Positions 1-11,906 are shown, numbered from the stretch's first letter. The stretch: 35,041 bases of DNA from Kitasatospora sp. DSM 101779 (GCF_025655475.1 NZ_JAHTIK010000001.1:3134299-3169339); one strand, 5' to 3'. Numbers and translations: made by a program. Notes: generated from the letters alone by a model not told the origin.

Positions 1-161
1 GCCTCGCGGGACGGGCCGCGCCGGCCGGCGGTCGGGGCGCCGGGCCCGCCGGCACGGCACCGTTCCGAACGCACGGCCACCCCACCCCACAGTCCTCCCG
101 GTACTCCCCCGGCACCGCACAGGCCGTCGGGAGCCGCCGCCGATTCGGGCAGGAGTTTGGC

Positions 162-2476
162 ATGCAGGGCGACACGCGGGACCAGTCCACCGCAACGACG
201 GAGGGCCCCGACACACCGCCGACCACGGAGCCGCCGCTGCCGGCCCCGCGCGCCGCCCGCAGCACCGCACCGGCCGCCCCCGCGGCCGAGCGGACCGGGG
301 GCCGCAGGACCACCACCGGCAGGGCCGCCACCGGGTCCACGACCACCACGAGGACCACGACGACGGCCGCCGAGAAGGCCCCGGCCAGGAAGACCGCCGC
401 CAGGAAGACCGCCGCCACGACGGCCGCCGCGACGGCCGCCGCGAAGAAGACCGCGGCGAAAAAAACCACGGCGAAGAAGACCACCGCCCGCAAGAGCACC
501 ACCCGCAAGACAGAGAGCGACACCGTGATCGGCCGCATCCCCGTCCTGGACGTCAGCCCCCTCGTCGACTCCGGGCGGCGCCCGGCCAAGGCGGTCGAGG
601 GCGAGAGTTTCCAGGTCACCGCCACCGTCTTCCGCGAGGGCCACGACGCGGTGAACGCCAACGTGGTGCTCCGCGACCCCCGGGGCCGCAGCGGCCCGTG
701 GACGCCGATGCGCGAACTCGCCCCCGGCACCGACCGCTGGGGCGCGCACGTCACCCCGACGGCGCCCGGCCGCTGGTCCTACCTGGTGGAGGCCTGGAGC
801 GACCCGGTCGCCACCTGGCGGAGGACCGCCGCGGTCAAGCTCCCGGCCGGCATCGACACCGCGCTCGTCCTGGAGGAGGGCGCCCAGCTACTGGAGCGGG
901 CCGCTGCCGGGGTGCCGAAGAAGGAGGGCCGGGCGCACGTGCTGGCCGCGGTGGACGCGCTGCGCGACGCCGGCCTGCCCCCGCTGAGCCGCTACGCGGC
1001 CGCGCTCGCGCCCGAGGTGCTCGCCCTGCTCGAACGCCATCCGCTGCGCGAACTGGTCAGCGCCACCCGCCCGCTGCCGCTCCAGGTGGACCGCAAGCGG
1101 GCGCTGTACGGCGCCTGGTACGAGTTCTTCCCGCGCTCCGAGGGTGCCGTGGTCGACCCCTCCGGCGTGCAGCCGCCGGTCTCCGGCACACTGCGCACCG
1201 CCGCCGAGCGGCTGCCCGCGGTCGCCGCCATGGGCTTCGACGTGGTCTACCTGCCGCCGATTCACCCGATCGGCCGCGCCTACCGCAAGGGCCCGGACAA
1301 CGCCCTGACGGCCGGTCCGCACGACGTCGGCTCCCCCTGGGCGATCGGCTCGCCGGAGGGCGGCCACGACGCCGTCCACCCGGACCTCGGCACGCTGGAG
1401 GACTTCGACCGCTTCGTCGCCGAGGCCGGCTCGCTGGGGCTGGAGGTCGCGCTCGACTTCGCCCTGCAGTGCTCCCCCGACCATCCCTGGGTCAACAAGC
1501 ACCCCGAGTGGTTCAGCCACCGCCTCGACGGCACCATCGCCCACGCCGAGAACCCGCCGAAGAAGTACCAGGACATCTACCCGATCAACTTCGACCAGGA
1601 CTTCGACGGGCTGGTCAAGGAGACGATTCGTGTCCTGCGCTTCTGGATGGGCCACGGGGTGCGGATCTTCCGCGTGGACAATCCGCACACCAAGCCGGTG
1701 GCGTTCTGGGAGAAGGTGCTCGGCGACATCGCCCGGACCGACCCGGACGTGATCTTCCTGGCCGAGGCGTTCACCCGCCCGGCGATGATGCACACCCTGG
1801 GGAAGATCGGATTTCACCAGTCGTACACCTATTTCACCTGGCGCAACACCAAGCAGGAACTCACCGAGTACCTCACCGAACTCACCGGTGACGCAGCCTC
1901 GTACATGCGGCCCAACTTCTTCGCCAACACCCCGGACATCCTGCACGAGTACCTGCAGCAGGGCGGCCCGGCCGCGTTCGCCGTCCGCGCCGTGCTGGCC
2001 GCGACCCTCGCCCCCAGCTACGGCGTCTACGCGGGCTACGAGCACTACGAGAACGAGCCCGTCCACCCCGGGTCGGAGGAGTACGCGCGCTCCGAGAAGT
2101 ACGAGCTGCGCCCGCGCGACTGGAGCCGGCAGGACTCCCTCGCCCCGCTCCTCACCGCCCTCAACCGGCTCCGCCGGCGCCACCCCGCCCTGCAGCAGCT
2201 GCGCGACCTGCGCTTCCACCCCACGGACAACGACCAGGTCATCGCGTACTCCAAGCGGGCGACCAGCGAGGACGGCATCGAGGACCACGTGATCACCGTG
2301 GTGAACCTGGACCCGCACCACGTCCAGGAGGCGACCGTGACCCTGGACTCGGACCTGCCGCTGACGGTGCACGACGAGCTCACCGGCGCCACCTACGACT
2401 GGGGTCGCCGCAACTACGTCCGGCTCGACCCATCCACCGAGCCGGCCCACCTCCTCACCGTCCGGAGGCACCCTCA

Positions 2477-2480
<4 letters not shown>
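162..2480 (+). CDS. glgE: GlgE, maltose-1-phosphate maltosyltransferase with Ala/Thr/Lys-rich N-terminal tail
   Basis: GlgE extends linear alpha-1,4-glucan in the cytoplasm by transferring maltosyl units from alpha-maltose-1-phosphate (GH13_3 family). The 772-residue product has a family-typical core from about residue 122 (VIGRIPVLD). The expected nucleophile is D506 (RVDNPHTKP) and the acid/base is E535 (FLAEAF), with the 29-residue spacing known for Streptomyces GlgE. Residues 1-121 are extra: an Ala/Pro/Thr stretch, then Lys/Arg-rich repeats at about 70-117 ([14 protein letters not shown]) like a histone H1 or HupS tail. The ATG at 162 is supported by AGGAG at 151-155, six bases away. A GTG at 525 would give a tail-less enzyme but has a poorer ribosome site. 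The stop overlaps treS by 4 bp, so the two are probably translationally coupled. The enzyme call is firm; use of the tail is inferred. Confidence 0.95.
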
Positions 2481-4180
<1,700 letters not shown>

Positions 4181-4235
4181 CGGCGGCCGCCCGGCACCCG
4201 AAGTAACGATCCACCAGCCAGGTCCGAGGCGACCA

Positions 4236-4277
4236 CCCTGCGGGGCGCGAGAGTCACGACCCCCGCGCCCCGCAGGG
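4236..4277 (+). terminator. Hairpin terminator after treS
   Basis: Perfect 14-bp arms (CCCTGCGGGGCGCG at 4236-4249, its complement at 4264-4277) with a 14-base loop, 56 bases after the treS stop. There is no U-tract, which is common for Streptomyces terminators. The rest of the 263-bp treS-mak gap shows no clear promoter. Confidence 0.6.
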
Positions 4278-4443
4278 GTCTTCGCACCATTGCGTACGGA
4301 GAACAGCCCAACGGCCACCCACACTATGGCGTGACACCCGAGCCCCGCTCGCGTGCCTCCGCCGCCGCGCCGCCGAAATCCGGAAGACTGACAGGCCCGG
4401 TGACGACCTCGGGCAGCCGGCCCGCTTCCGGGGAAAGGGAGTC

Positions 4444-5937
4444 ATGTCCGAAACCTCCCGTTCTCAAGCCCACGTGCACCGCGACCTACCCGACGGCGCC
4501 CCCGGGCCCGTCGGCGCGCGCGGGACCACGGGGCGGAGAACCACCGCGGGTGTCAGCGAGCTCGTGGGCGCCGCCCTGCCGCTGATCGCCGACTGGCTCC
4601 CCACCCAGCGCTGGTACGCCGGCAAGGGGCGCGCGATCAGCGGGCTCACCCCGGTGGTGGGCACCCCGCTGCAGGTCGGCGACCCGACCCTGCTGCACCT
4701 GCTGCTGCGGGTGGAGCACGGCACCGGGGCGGCCGCCCAGGGGGACATCTACCAGCTGCTGCTGGGCATCCGCTCCAAGGACCCGTCCGGGATCGGCCCC
4801 GGCGCCGTCCTCGGCAGGCTGGCCGGCGGCGGCCCGCACGACGGCGCGGTGCTCTACGACGCGGTGCACGACCCGGAGCTGACCGGCCGGCTGCTGGAGC
4901 ACCTCGCCACCGGCGACCGGTTCGGCGCGCTCTCCTTCCGGCGCACGCCGGGCCCCGGCCTGCCGAGCAACCTGCCCGGCCGGGCCTCCACGGCCGAGCA
5001 GTCCAACAGCTCGGTGATCTACGGGACCTCCTTCATCCTCAAGCTGTTCCGCCGGATCAGCCCCGGCACCAACCCGGACCTCGAACTGTCACTGGCGCTC
5101 TCCCGGGCCGGCTCCACCCGCATCCCGCGGGTCGCCGCCTGGTTCGAGTCCCGGCTGGAGCGCTCGGAACCGGCCACTCTCGGCCTGCTCCAGCGCTACC
5201 TGCCGGACGCCGAGGACGGCTGGGAGCTCGCCCTCGACCAGGTGGCCCGGCTCAAGGGCGACCCGTCGCCGGGCAACTTCGCGGTCGAGGCGCACCGGCT
5301 CGGCCGGGCGACCGCCGAGGTGCACCGGGTGCTGGCCCGCTCGATGCCCACCGCCCGCCTCGACCGGGACGAGACCGGCCGGCTGGCCTGCGCGATGGCC
5401 GACCGGCTGGACAGCGCGGTCGCCGCGGTGCCCGGCCTGCTGCGCTACCGCTCGGCGCTGCGCGCGGCGTTCCAGCAGCTCACCGCGGACCACCTGGAGG
5501 GCCTGCCCGTCCAGCGGATCCACGGCGACCTGCACCTCGGCCAGGCGATGCGGACCCCGCACGGCTGGGTGCTGCTGGACTTCGAGGGCGAGCCGGCGAA
5601 GCCGCTGGCCGAGCGCAGGCTGCCGCAGCCGGCGCTGCGGGACGTGGCGGCGATGCTGCGCTCCTTCGACTACGCGGCCGCGCACCTGCTGGCCGGGACC
5701 CCGGGCCCCGACCCGGAGCTGGCCCACCTCGCCAACGCCTGGGCGGCCCGCAACCGGGCCGCGTACTGCGCGGGCTACACGGCCGGCGGCGGGATGGACC
5801 CGGCCACCGCGCCGGAGCTGCTGCGGGCCCTGGAGATCGACAAGGCGGTGTACGAGGTCGTGTACGAGGCCCGGCACCGCCCGAGCTGGCTGCCGATCCC
5901 GCTGGCCGCCATCAACCGTCTGGCCCTGACCGTCTGA
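4444..5937 (+). CDS. mak: Maltokinase
   Basis: ATP-dependent maltokinase, which makes the maltose-1-phosphate used by GlgE. The 497-residue protein has the aminoglycoside-phosphotransferase-like kinase fold: an N-cap region with PTQRWYAGKG near residue 55, the catalytic loop RIHGDLHLGQ with base D362, and the metal-binding motif LLDFEGEP with D379. The N-terminal about 40 residues are low-complexity and beyond the usual family start, so length slightly exceeds the roughly 455 residues of the mycobacterial enzyme. The ATG at 4444 follows a purine-rich site (GGGAAAGGGAG). glgB starts 30 bases after the stop. Confidence 0.92.
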   Translation: MSETSRSQAHVHRDLPDGAPGPVGARGTTGRRTTAGVSELVGAALPLIADWLPTQRWYAGKGRAISGLTPVVGTPLQVGDPTLLHLLLRVEHGTGAAAQGDIYQLLLGIRSKDPSGIGPGAVLGRLAGGGPHDGAVLYDAVHDPELTGRLLEHLATGDRFGALSFRRTPGPGLPSNLPGRASTAEQSNSSVIYGTSFILKLFRRISPGTNPDLELSLALSRAGSTRIPRVAAWFESRLERSEPATLGLLQRYLPDAEDGWELALDQVARLKGDPSPGNFAVEAHRLGRATAEVHRVLARSMPTARLDRDETGRLACAMADRLDSAVAAVPGLLRYRSALRAAFQQLTADHLEGLPVQRIHGDLHLGQAMRTPHGWVLLDFEGEPAKPLAERRLPQPALRDVAAMLRSFDYAAAHLLAGTPGPDPELAHLANAWAARNRAAYCAGYTAGGGMDPATAPELLRALEIDKAVYEVVYEARHRPSWLPIPLAAINRLALTV

Positions 5938-5967
5938 CGCCCCGACCCGCCTCCTGGAGGACCCGAC

Positions 5968-8319
5968 GTGAACCCGCTCGGCCCCACGCACGACAGCTCC
6001 ACCACCGCCGTGCCCCCCACCTTCCGGGCGGGCGCCGGCGCGTCCGCACCCGCCCGCCGGGCCCGGGCGGCCAAGCGGCGCGAGCCCGTGGCGCCGCCGC
6101 GGTCCGGCCCGTCGGCGTCCTCCTCGCTGCGGCTGCCGGAGGCACCGCTGCCGCCGGCCGAGGTGGACCGGCTGGTCTCCGGCGTGCACCACGACCCGCA
6201 CGCCCTGCTCGGCGCGCACGCCACCCTGGACGGCACCGCGATCCGGGTGCTGCGCCCGTTCGCTGAGCGGGTCGTGGTGCTGACGGACCAGGGCCCGGCG
6301 GAGTTGACCCACCAGCAGTCCGGCCTGTTCACCGGGCTGCTGGTGGGCCGGGAGTTCCCGGCGTACCGGCTGCAGGTGAGCTACCCGGGCGGTGAGCCGC
6401 TGGAGCAGGAGGACGGCTACCGGGCGGCGCCCACCCTCGGCGAGCTCGACCTGCACCTGATCTCCGAGGGCCGGCACGAGCAGCTGTGGCGGGTGCTCGG
6501 CAGCCACGTCCGCGAGGTCGGGGGCGTGGCGGGCACGTCCTTCGCCGTGTGGGCGCCGAACGCGGTCGGCGTGCGGCTGGTCGGCGACTTCAACCACTGG
6601 GACGGCACCGGCCACCCGATGCGCTCGCTCGGCTCGTCCGGCATCTGGGAGGTGTTCGTCCCCGGCCTCGCCGAGGGCGCCACCTACAAGTACGAGATCC
6701 GCACCCGGCAGGGCTGGGTGCTGCAGAAGGCCGACCCGATGGCCCGGGCCGCCCAGTGCCCTCCCGAGACCGCCTCCGTGGTGCACACCTCGCACCACAC
6801 CTGGGGCGACGGGGACTGGATGGCCCGGCGGGCCGGCACCGTGCACCACACGGCGCCGATGTCCGTCTACGAGCTGCACCTGGCGTCCTGGCGGCCGGAC
6901 CTGACGAACTACCGCGAGATCGCCGAGGTGCTGCCCGGCTACCTCGCGGGCCTCGGCTTCACCCACGTCGAGTTCATGCCGGTGATGGAGCACCCGTTCG
7001 GCGGCTCCTGGGGCTACCAGGTCACCGGCTTCTTCGCGCCGACCGCCCGGCTCGGCGGCCCGGACGACTTCAAGTACCTGGTCGACGCGCTGCACCGGGC
7101 CGGCATCGGCGTGATCGTCGACTGGGTGCCCGCGCACTTCCCCAAGGACGACTTCGGCCTCGCCCGGTTCGACGGCGAGCCGCTCTACGAGCCGGCCGAC
7201 CCGCTGCGGGCCGAGCACCCGGACTGGGGCACCCTGGAGTTCGACTACGGCCGCACCGAGGTGCGGAACTTCCTGGTCGCCAACGCGGTGTACTGGTGCG
7301 AGGAGTTCCACGTCGACGGCCTGCGGGTGGACGCCGTCGCCTCCATGCTCTACCTCGACTACTCGCGCGAGGGCGGCGCCTGGGCGCCGAACGCCTTCGG
7401 CGGCCGGGAGAACCTCGACGCCGCCTCGTTCCTTCAGGAAATGAACGCGACGGTCTACCGCCGCTGCCCCGGTGTGGTCACCATCGCCGAGGAGTCCACC
7501 GCCTGGGACGGCGTCACCCGGCCCACCGACAGCGGCGGCCTCGGCTTCGGCCTGAAGTGGAACATGGGCTGGATGCACGACTCGCTGGTGTACATGTCCA
7601 AGGAGCCGGTGCACCGCAAGTACCACCACAACGAGATGACCTTCTCGATGGTGTACGCCTACTCCGAGAACTACGTGCTGCCGATCTCCCACGACGAGGT
7701 GGTGCACGGCAAGCAGGCGCTGGTCGCCAAGATGCCCGGTGACTGGTGGCAGCAGCGGGCCAACCACCGGGCGTACCTGGGCTTCATGTGGGCCCACCCG
7801 GGCAAGCAACTGCTCTTCATGGGGCAGGAGTTCGCACAGGGCGCCGAGTGGGACCACGAGCACGGCCCGCAGTGGTGGGTGCTCGCGGACGACTGGCCGG
7901 CCGCCGAGGACCACCTCGGGGTGCGCCGTCTGGTCGGCGCGCTCAACCGCACCTACCTCGACACCCCTGCGCTCTGGGAGCAGGACACCGTGCCGGCCGG
8001 CTTCCGCTGGCTGGACGGCGGAGCGGCCGACGACAACGTGCTGTCCTTCGTCCGGTACGCGGCCGACGGCACCCCGCTGGTCGCGGTCTGCAACTTCTCC
8101 CCGGTGGTCCGGCACGGCTTCCGCGTCGGCCTGCCGGAGCTGCCCGGCGGCGACCAGCTGTGGGAGGAGGCGCTGAACACCGACGCCGAGGAGTACGGCG
8201 GCAGCGGCCTCGGCAACTCGCATCCCGTCAAGGCCGAGGCCATCGCGTGGAACGGCCAGGAGCGCAGCGCCGAGCTGGTCCTCCCGCCGCTCGCCACCCT
8301 CTGGTTCCGGCCCGCCTGA
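5968..8319 (+). CDS. glgB: 1,4-alpha-glucan branching enzyme
   Basis: GlgB introduces alpha-1,6 branches into the glucan made by GlgE. The 783-residue protein has about 60 disordered Ala/Pro/Arg-rich residues, two N-terminal beta-sandwich domains (the second contains GTSFAVWAPNAVGVRLVGDFN, CBM48 type), a GH13_9 catalytic barrel and a C-terminal beta domain. Nucleophile D455 (DGLRVDAVASML) and acid/base E508 (TIAEEST) are 53 apart, as in E. coli GlgB, and ISHDEVVHGK supplies the third acidic residue. The GTG at 5968 is preceded by GGAGG at 5956-5960. It probably shares a transcript with mak. A very strong hairpin follows the stop. Confidence 0.95.
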   Translation: MNPLGPTHDSSTTAVPPTFRAGAGASAPARRARAAKRREPVAPPRSGPSASSSLRLPEAPLPPAEVDRLVSGVHHDPHALLGAHATLDGTAIRVLRPFAERVVVLTDQGPAELTHQQSGLFTGLLVGREFPAYRLQVSYPGGEPLEQEDGYRAAPTLGELDLHLISEGRHEQLWRVLGSHVREVGGVAGTSFAVWAPNAVGVRLVGDFNHWDGTGHPMRSLGSSGIWEVFVPGLAEGATYKYEIRTRQGWVLQKADPMARAAQCPPETASVVHTSHHTWGDGDWMARRAGTVHHTAPMSVYELHLASWRPDLTNYREIAEVLPGYLAGLGFTHVEFMPVMEHPFGGSWGYQVTGFFAPTARLGGPDDFKYLVDALHRAGIGVIVDWVPAHFPKDDFGLARFDGEPLYEPADPLRAEHPDWGTLEFDYGRTEVRNFLVANAVYWCEEFHVDGLRVDAVASMLYLDYSREGGAWAPNAFGGRENLDAASFLQEMNATVYRRCPGVVTIAEESTAWDGVTRPTDSGGLGFGLKWNMGWMHDSLVYMSKEPVHRKYHHNEMTFSMVYAYSENYVLPISHDEVVHGKQALVAKMPGDWWQQRANHRAYLGFMWAHPGKQLLFMGQEFAQGAEWDHEHGPQWWVLADDWPAAEDHLGVRRLVGALNRTYLDTPALWEQDTVPAGFRWLDGGAADDNVLSFVRYAADGTPLVAVCNFSPVVRHGFRVGLPELPGGDQLWEEALNTDAEEYGGSGLGNSHPVKAEAIAWNGQERSAELVLPPLATLWFRPA

Positions 8320-8335
8320 CGCGGCCCGCGCGACC

Positions 8336-8370
8336 GCCGGGCCCCGGGGCGATCCGCCCCGGGGCCCGGC
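8336..8370 (+). terminator. Hairpin terminator after glgB
   Basis: Sixteen-base perfect arms (8336-8351 and 8355-8370) with a three-base ATC loop, starting 16 bases after the glgB stop. It separates the glucan operon from pta-ackA. Confidence 0.7.
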
Positions 8371-8418
8371 CGCTTCCTCCCCCGTACGCCCGCGTCCGCA
8401 GGGGAACACCTGCCCGGG

Positions 8419-8424
8419 TAAGGT
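8419..8424 (+). promoter_or_regulatory. Candidate -10 element for pta-ackA
   Basis: TAAGGT, a typical Streptomyces housekeeping -10 hexamer, 42 bases before the preferred pta start. The -35 side is weak (TCCGCA at 8395-8400, 18-base spacer), so this is tentative. Confidence 0.35.
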
Positions 8425-8466
8425 CAACAGTGACCGCTTTCCGGACGGCAGGACGGAGTGAGCCGC

Positions 8467-10599
8467 GTGGCCCGCAGCGTGTACGTGACCGGAATCGACC
8501 GGGGGGACGGCCGCCAGGCCGTCGAACTCGGGGTCATGGAACTGTTGGCCCGCCAGGTGGACGCCGTCGGCGTCTTCCGGCCGCTGGTGCACGCGGACGA
8601 GCCCGGCGAGAAGGGCTCCGACCACGTCGTCGAGCTGCTGCGCTCCCGCTACCGGGTCGAGCTGCCGGCGGACGACCTGTACGGCCTCTCCTACGAGGAG
8701 GCCGCCGCCCTGCAGGCCGCACAGGGCCAGGACGAGCTGGTGTCGGTGCTGGTGGACCGGTTCCGGGCGGTCGAGCGGCGCTGCCAGGCGGTGCTGGTGC
8801 TGGGCACCGACTTCTCCGGCACCAACATCCCGGACGAGCTGGCCTTCAACGCCCGCCTCGCCAACGAGTTCGGCGCCTGGGTGCTGCCGGTCGTCGGCGG
8901 CCAGGACGAGGACGCGCAGGCGGTGGTCGCGGAGGTCCGCAACGCCCACCGGGCCTACACCGACCTCGGCTGCTCCGCCCTCGCGATGATCGCCAACCGG
9001 GTCGCCCCCTCCACGAAGCAGCGGATCCAGCGGACGCTGAGCGAGAAGCTCCCGGTGCCGGTGTACGTGATCCCGGAGGAGCCCTCGCTGTCGGCGCCGA
9101 CCGTGGCGCAGCTGGTCGACGCGACCGGTGCCGAGGTACTGCTGGGCGATGCCGCGGGCCTGGCCCGGGACGTGCGCTCCTTCGTCTTCGGCGGCGCGAT
9201 GCTGCCGACCTTCCTCGACGCGCTGACCGAGGGCGCCCTGGTGGTGACCCCGGGCGACCGGGCGGACCTGCTGATCGGCTCGCTGGCGGCGCACGCCGCG
9301 GGGGCGCCGCCGATCGCGGGCGTGCTGCTCACCCTCGGGCAGCACCCGGGGCCGAACGTGATGGCGCTGGCGGCGCGGCTCGCCCCGGGGACGCCGGTCG
9401 CGGTGGTGCCGGAGGGCAGCTGGCTGACCGCGGCCGCACTGACCCACCTGGAGGGCCGGATCGGTCCTGACAGCCACCGGAAGGCCGAGACCGCCCTGGG
9501 CCTGTTCGAACTCCATGTGGACACCGCGGAGTTGACCAGGCGGATCGAGCTGTCGCCCTCCGAGCGGGTGACCCCGATGATGTTCGAGCACGCGCTGCTG
9601 GAGCGGGCCCGGGCGCAGCGCCGGCACATCGTGCTGCCGGAGGGCACCGAGGAGCGGGTGCTGCGGGCGGCGGAGGTGCTGCTGCGCCGCAACATCTGCG
9701 ACCTGACCCTGCTGGGCGAGCGGGAGGCGGTGCAGCGGCGGGCGGCGTCGCTGGGTCTGGAGCTGCCGCATCCGGAGGAGTCCGCGGACCGGGCCCGGCT
9801 GCGGATCGTCGACCCGGCGACCAGTCCGCTGCGCGAGAGCTTCGCCGAGCTGTACGCCAGGACGCGGGCGCACAAGGGCATGACGCTCGAGCGCGCCCTG
9901 GACGTGGTCACCGACGTCTCGTACTTCGGGACGCTGATGGTGCAGGAGGGCATCGCCGACGGCATGGTGTCCGGTGCGGTGCACTCGACCGCGGCGACCA
10001 TCCGGCCGGCCTTCGAGGTGATCAGGACGGCGCCCGGTGCGGCGATCGTCTCCTCGGTGTTCTTCATGTGCCTGGCCGACCGGGTGCTGGTGTACGGCGA
10101 CTGCGCGGTGAATCCGGACCCGGACGCGCAGCAGTTGGCCGACATCGCGGTGCAGTCCGCGGAGACGGCGGCGCAGTTCGGGGTGGAGCCGCGGGTCGCG
10201 ATGCTCTCGTACTCGACGGGCACCTCCGGGTCCGGTGCGGACGTGGACAAGGTGCGGGAGGCGACGGAGCTCGTCCGCCGGGCGCGCCCGGACATCCTGG
10301 TCGAGGGGCCGATCCAGTACGACGCCGCGGTGGACCCGTACGTGGCGGCGACCAAGCTGCCCGGCTCCGAGGTGGCGGGCCGGGCGACCGTACTGGTCTT
10401 CCCCGACCTGAACACCGGCAACAACACGTACAAGGCGGTGCAGCGTTCGGCCGGGGCGGTGGCGGTCGGCCCGGTGCTGCAGGGCCTGCGCAAGCCGGTC
10501 AACGACCTGTCGCGCGGCGCGCTCGTCGAGGACATCGTGAACACCGTCGCGATCACCGCCATCCAGTCGCAGCGCCCCGCCGAAGGAGCCGAGCAGTGA
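8467..10599 (+). CDS. pta: Phosphate acetyltransferase (long, two-domain form)
   Basis: Pta interconverts acetyl-CoA and acetyl phosphate. The roughly 710-residue protein has the long actinobacterial layout: an N-terminal BioD-like P-loop-type region (VYVTGIDRGDGRQ, then DFSGTNIPDELAFNA), a middle DRTGG-like domain and a C-terminal PTA_PTB catalytic domain (about residue 380 on; RRHIVLPEGTEERVLRA, SYSTGTSGSG, VFPDLNTGNN). The longest frame begins at GTG 8458, but that codon overlaps the GGAG ribosome site. GTG 8467 sits 8 bases after GGAG and starts the family-typical MARSVYVTGI, so it is preferred. The stop overlaps the ackA start by 4 bp. Confidence 0.93.
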   Translation: MARSVYVTGIDRGDGRQAVELGVMELLARQVDAVGVFRPLVHADEPGEKGSDHVVELLRSRYRVELPADDLYGLSYEEAAALQAAQGQDELVSVLVDRFRAVERRCQAVLVLGTDFSGTNIPDELAFNARLANEFGAWVLPVVGGQDEDAQAVVAEVRNAHRAYTDLGCSALAMIANRVAPSTKQRIQRTLSEKLPVPVYVIPEEPSLSAPTVAQLVDATGAEVLLGDAAGLARDVRSFVFGGAMLPTFLDALTEGALVVTPGDRADLLIGSLAAHAAGAPPIAGVLLTLGQHPGPNVMALAARLAPGTPVAVVPEGSWLTAAALTHLEGRIGPDSHRKAETALGLFELHVDTAELTRRIELSPSERVTPMMFEHALLERARAQRRHIVLPEGTEERVLRAAEVLLRRNICDLTLLGEREAVQRRAASLGLELPHPEESADRARLRIVDPATSPLRESFAELYARTRAHKGMTLERALDVVTDVSYFGTLMVQEGIADGMVSGAVHSTAATIRPAFEVIRTAPGAAIVSSVFFMCLADRVLVYGDCAVNPDPDAQQLADIAVQSAETAAQFGVEPRVAMLSYSTGTSGSGADVDKVREATELVRRARPDILVEGPIQYDAAVDPYVAATKLPGSEVAGRATVLVFPDLNTGNNTYKAVQRSAGAVAVGPVLQGLRKPVNDLSRGALVEDIVNTVAITAIQSQRPAEGAEQ

Positions 10600-11804
10600 C
10601 CGAATCGACGCTGGTCCTCGTGCTGAACGCCGGGTCGTCCTCGGTGAAGTACCAGCTGATCGACATGCTGGACGGCTCGCGTGCGGCGGCCGGGCTGGTG
10701 GAGCGGATCGGCGAGGTGAACGGCCGGCTGGTGCACACCGGGCCGGCGGGCGAGCGGCGCGAGCGGCTGGAGGTGTTCGCCGACCACACGGCGGCACTGG
10801 CCGCGGTCGCCGAGGAGCTCGCCGCGGACGACCTGGGGCTGGGCTCCCCCGGCCTCGCGGCGATCGGCCACCGGGTGGTGCACGGCGGGCAGCGGTTCGC
10901 CGCGCCGACCCTGATCGACGACGAGGTGGTGGCGGAGATCCGCCGGCTGATCCCGGTGGCGCCGCTGCACAACCCGGCGAACATCACCGGGATCGAGGTG
11001 GCCCGTGCGCTGCGGCCGGACCTGCCGCAGGTCGCGGTGTTCGACACCGCCTTCCACAGCACGCTGCCGGAGGCCGCGGCCACCTACGCGATCGACCGGA
11101 AGACGGCCGAGCAGCACCGGGTGCGCCGCTACGGCTTCCACGGCACCTCGCACCAGTACGTCTCGCGGGCGGCCGCCCGGCTGCTCGGCCGCGACCCGGC
11201 CGAGCTGAACGTGATCGTGCTGCACCTGGGCAACGGGGCCTCCGCCTCGGCGGTGGCGGGCGGGGTGTGCGTGGAGACGTCCATGGGCCTGACGCCGCTG
11301 GAGGGTCTGGTCATGGGCACCCGCTCCGGGGACGCCGACCCGGGCCTGGTCTTCCACCTGCACCGGGTGGGCGGTCTGACGATCGATGAGATCGACGACC
11401 TGCTGAACCGGCGCAGCGGCCTGATCGGCCTGTGCGGGGACAACGACATGCGCGAGGTGCTGCGCCGGGCCGGTGAGGGCGACGAGGACGCGCAGCTGGC
11501 CTTCGACGTGTACGTGCACCGGCTGCGCAAGTACATCGGGGCGTACTACGCGGTGCTGGGCCGGGTGGACGCGGTGGTGTTCACCGCGGGGGTGGGCGAG
11601 AACGCGGCGCCCGTCCGGGAGGCGGCCTGCGCGGGGCTGTCGGCGCTGGGCATCGAGGTGGACCCGGCGCTGAACGCGGTGCGCTCGGGTGCGGCGCGGA
11701 TGATCTCGCCCGAGCACGGCCGGGTGGCGGTCGCGGTGGTGCCCACCGACGAGGAGCTGGAGATCGCCCGCCAGGCCTTCGCGCTGGTGCACGACGGCAT
11801 TTGA
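10596..11804 (+). CDS. ackA: Acetate kinase
   Basis: AckA converts acetyl phosphate and ADP to acetate and ATP, pairing with Pta in overflow metabolism and in setting the acetyl phosphate level. The 402-residue product has the ASKHA-family motifs: VLVLNAGSSSVKYQL at the N-terminus, YGFHGTSHQYVSR, VLHLGNGASASA and the near-C-terminal FTAGVGENA. The GTG at 10596 lies inside the pta stop (GTGA), implying coupled translation. The open frame extends far upstream through pta, but no family sequence is found there. Length is normal. Confidence 0.95.
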   Translation: MTESTLVLVLNAGSSSVKYQLIDMLDGSRAAAGLVERIGEVNGRLVHTGPAGERRERLEVFADHTAALAAVAEELAADDLGLGSPGLAAIGHRVVHGGQRFAAPTLIDDEVVAEIRRLIPVAPLHNPANITGIEVARALRPDLPQVAVFDTAFHSTLPEAAATYAIDRKTAEQHRVRRYGFHGTSHQYVSRAAARLLGRDPAELNVIVLHLGNGASASAVAGGVCVETSMGLTPLEGLVMGTRSGDADPGLVFHLHRVGGLTIDEIDDLLNRRSGLIGLCGDNDMREVLRRAGEGDEDAQLAFDVYVHRLRKYIGAYYAVLGRVDAVVFTAGVGENAAPVREAACAGLSALGIEVDPALNAVRSGAARMISPEHGRVAVAVVPTDEELEIARQAFALVHDGI

Positions 11805-11893
11805 GATGACATCCCGTCAGCGTCCCACCCCTCGGGATGGTTCGTTGACGATTTCTCCTGGTTCGGGCGTGATGCACCGATAACTCGAACGGA

Positions 11894-11899
11894 TAGACT
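11894..11899 (+). promoter_or_regulatory. Candidate -10 for pyk, possibly leaderless
   Basis: TAGACT ends 7 bases before the pyk ATG at 11907, so transcription could begin at or just before the start codon. Only a weak purine run (CGGA) precedes the ATG. A TTGACG at 11845-11850 could be the -35 of a second promoter further upstream, but its -10 is poor. Confidence 0.35.
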
Positions 11900-11906
11900 G
11901 ACGGAT

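Noticed and set aside
157..528. A Pro/Arg-rich small protein in another frame over the GlgE tail
   Set aside because: It arises from the same repetitive DNA read in a shifted frame; the glgE frame has the ribosome site and continues into the enzyme.
5089..10797. A 5.7-kb stop-free minus-strand frame opposite mak, glgB, pta and the start of ackA
   Set aside because: Its product is Arg/Gly/His/Val-rich with no family motifs; it is the antisense shadow produced by GC-rich third positions of the real plus-strand genes.
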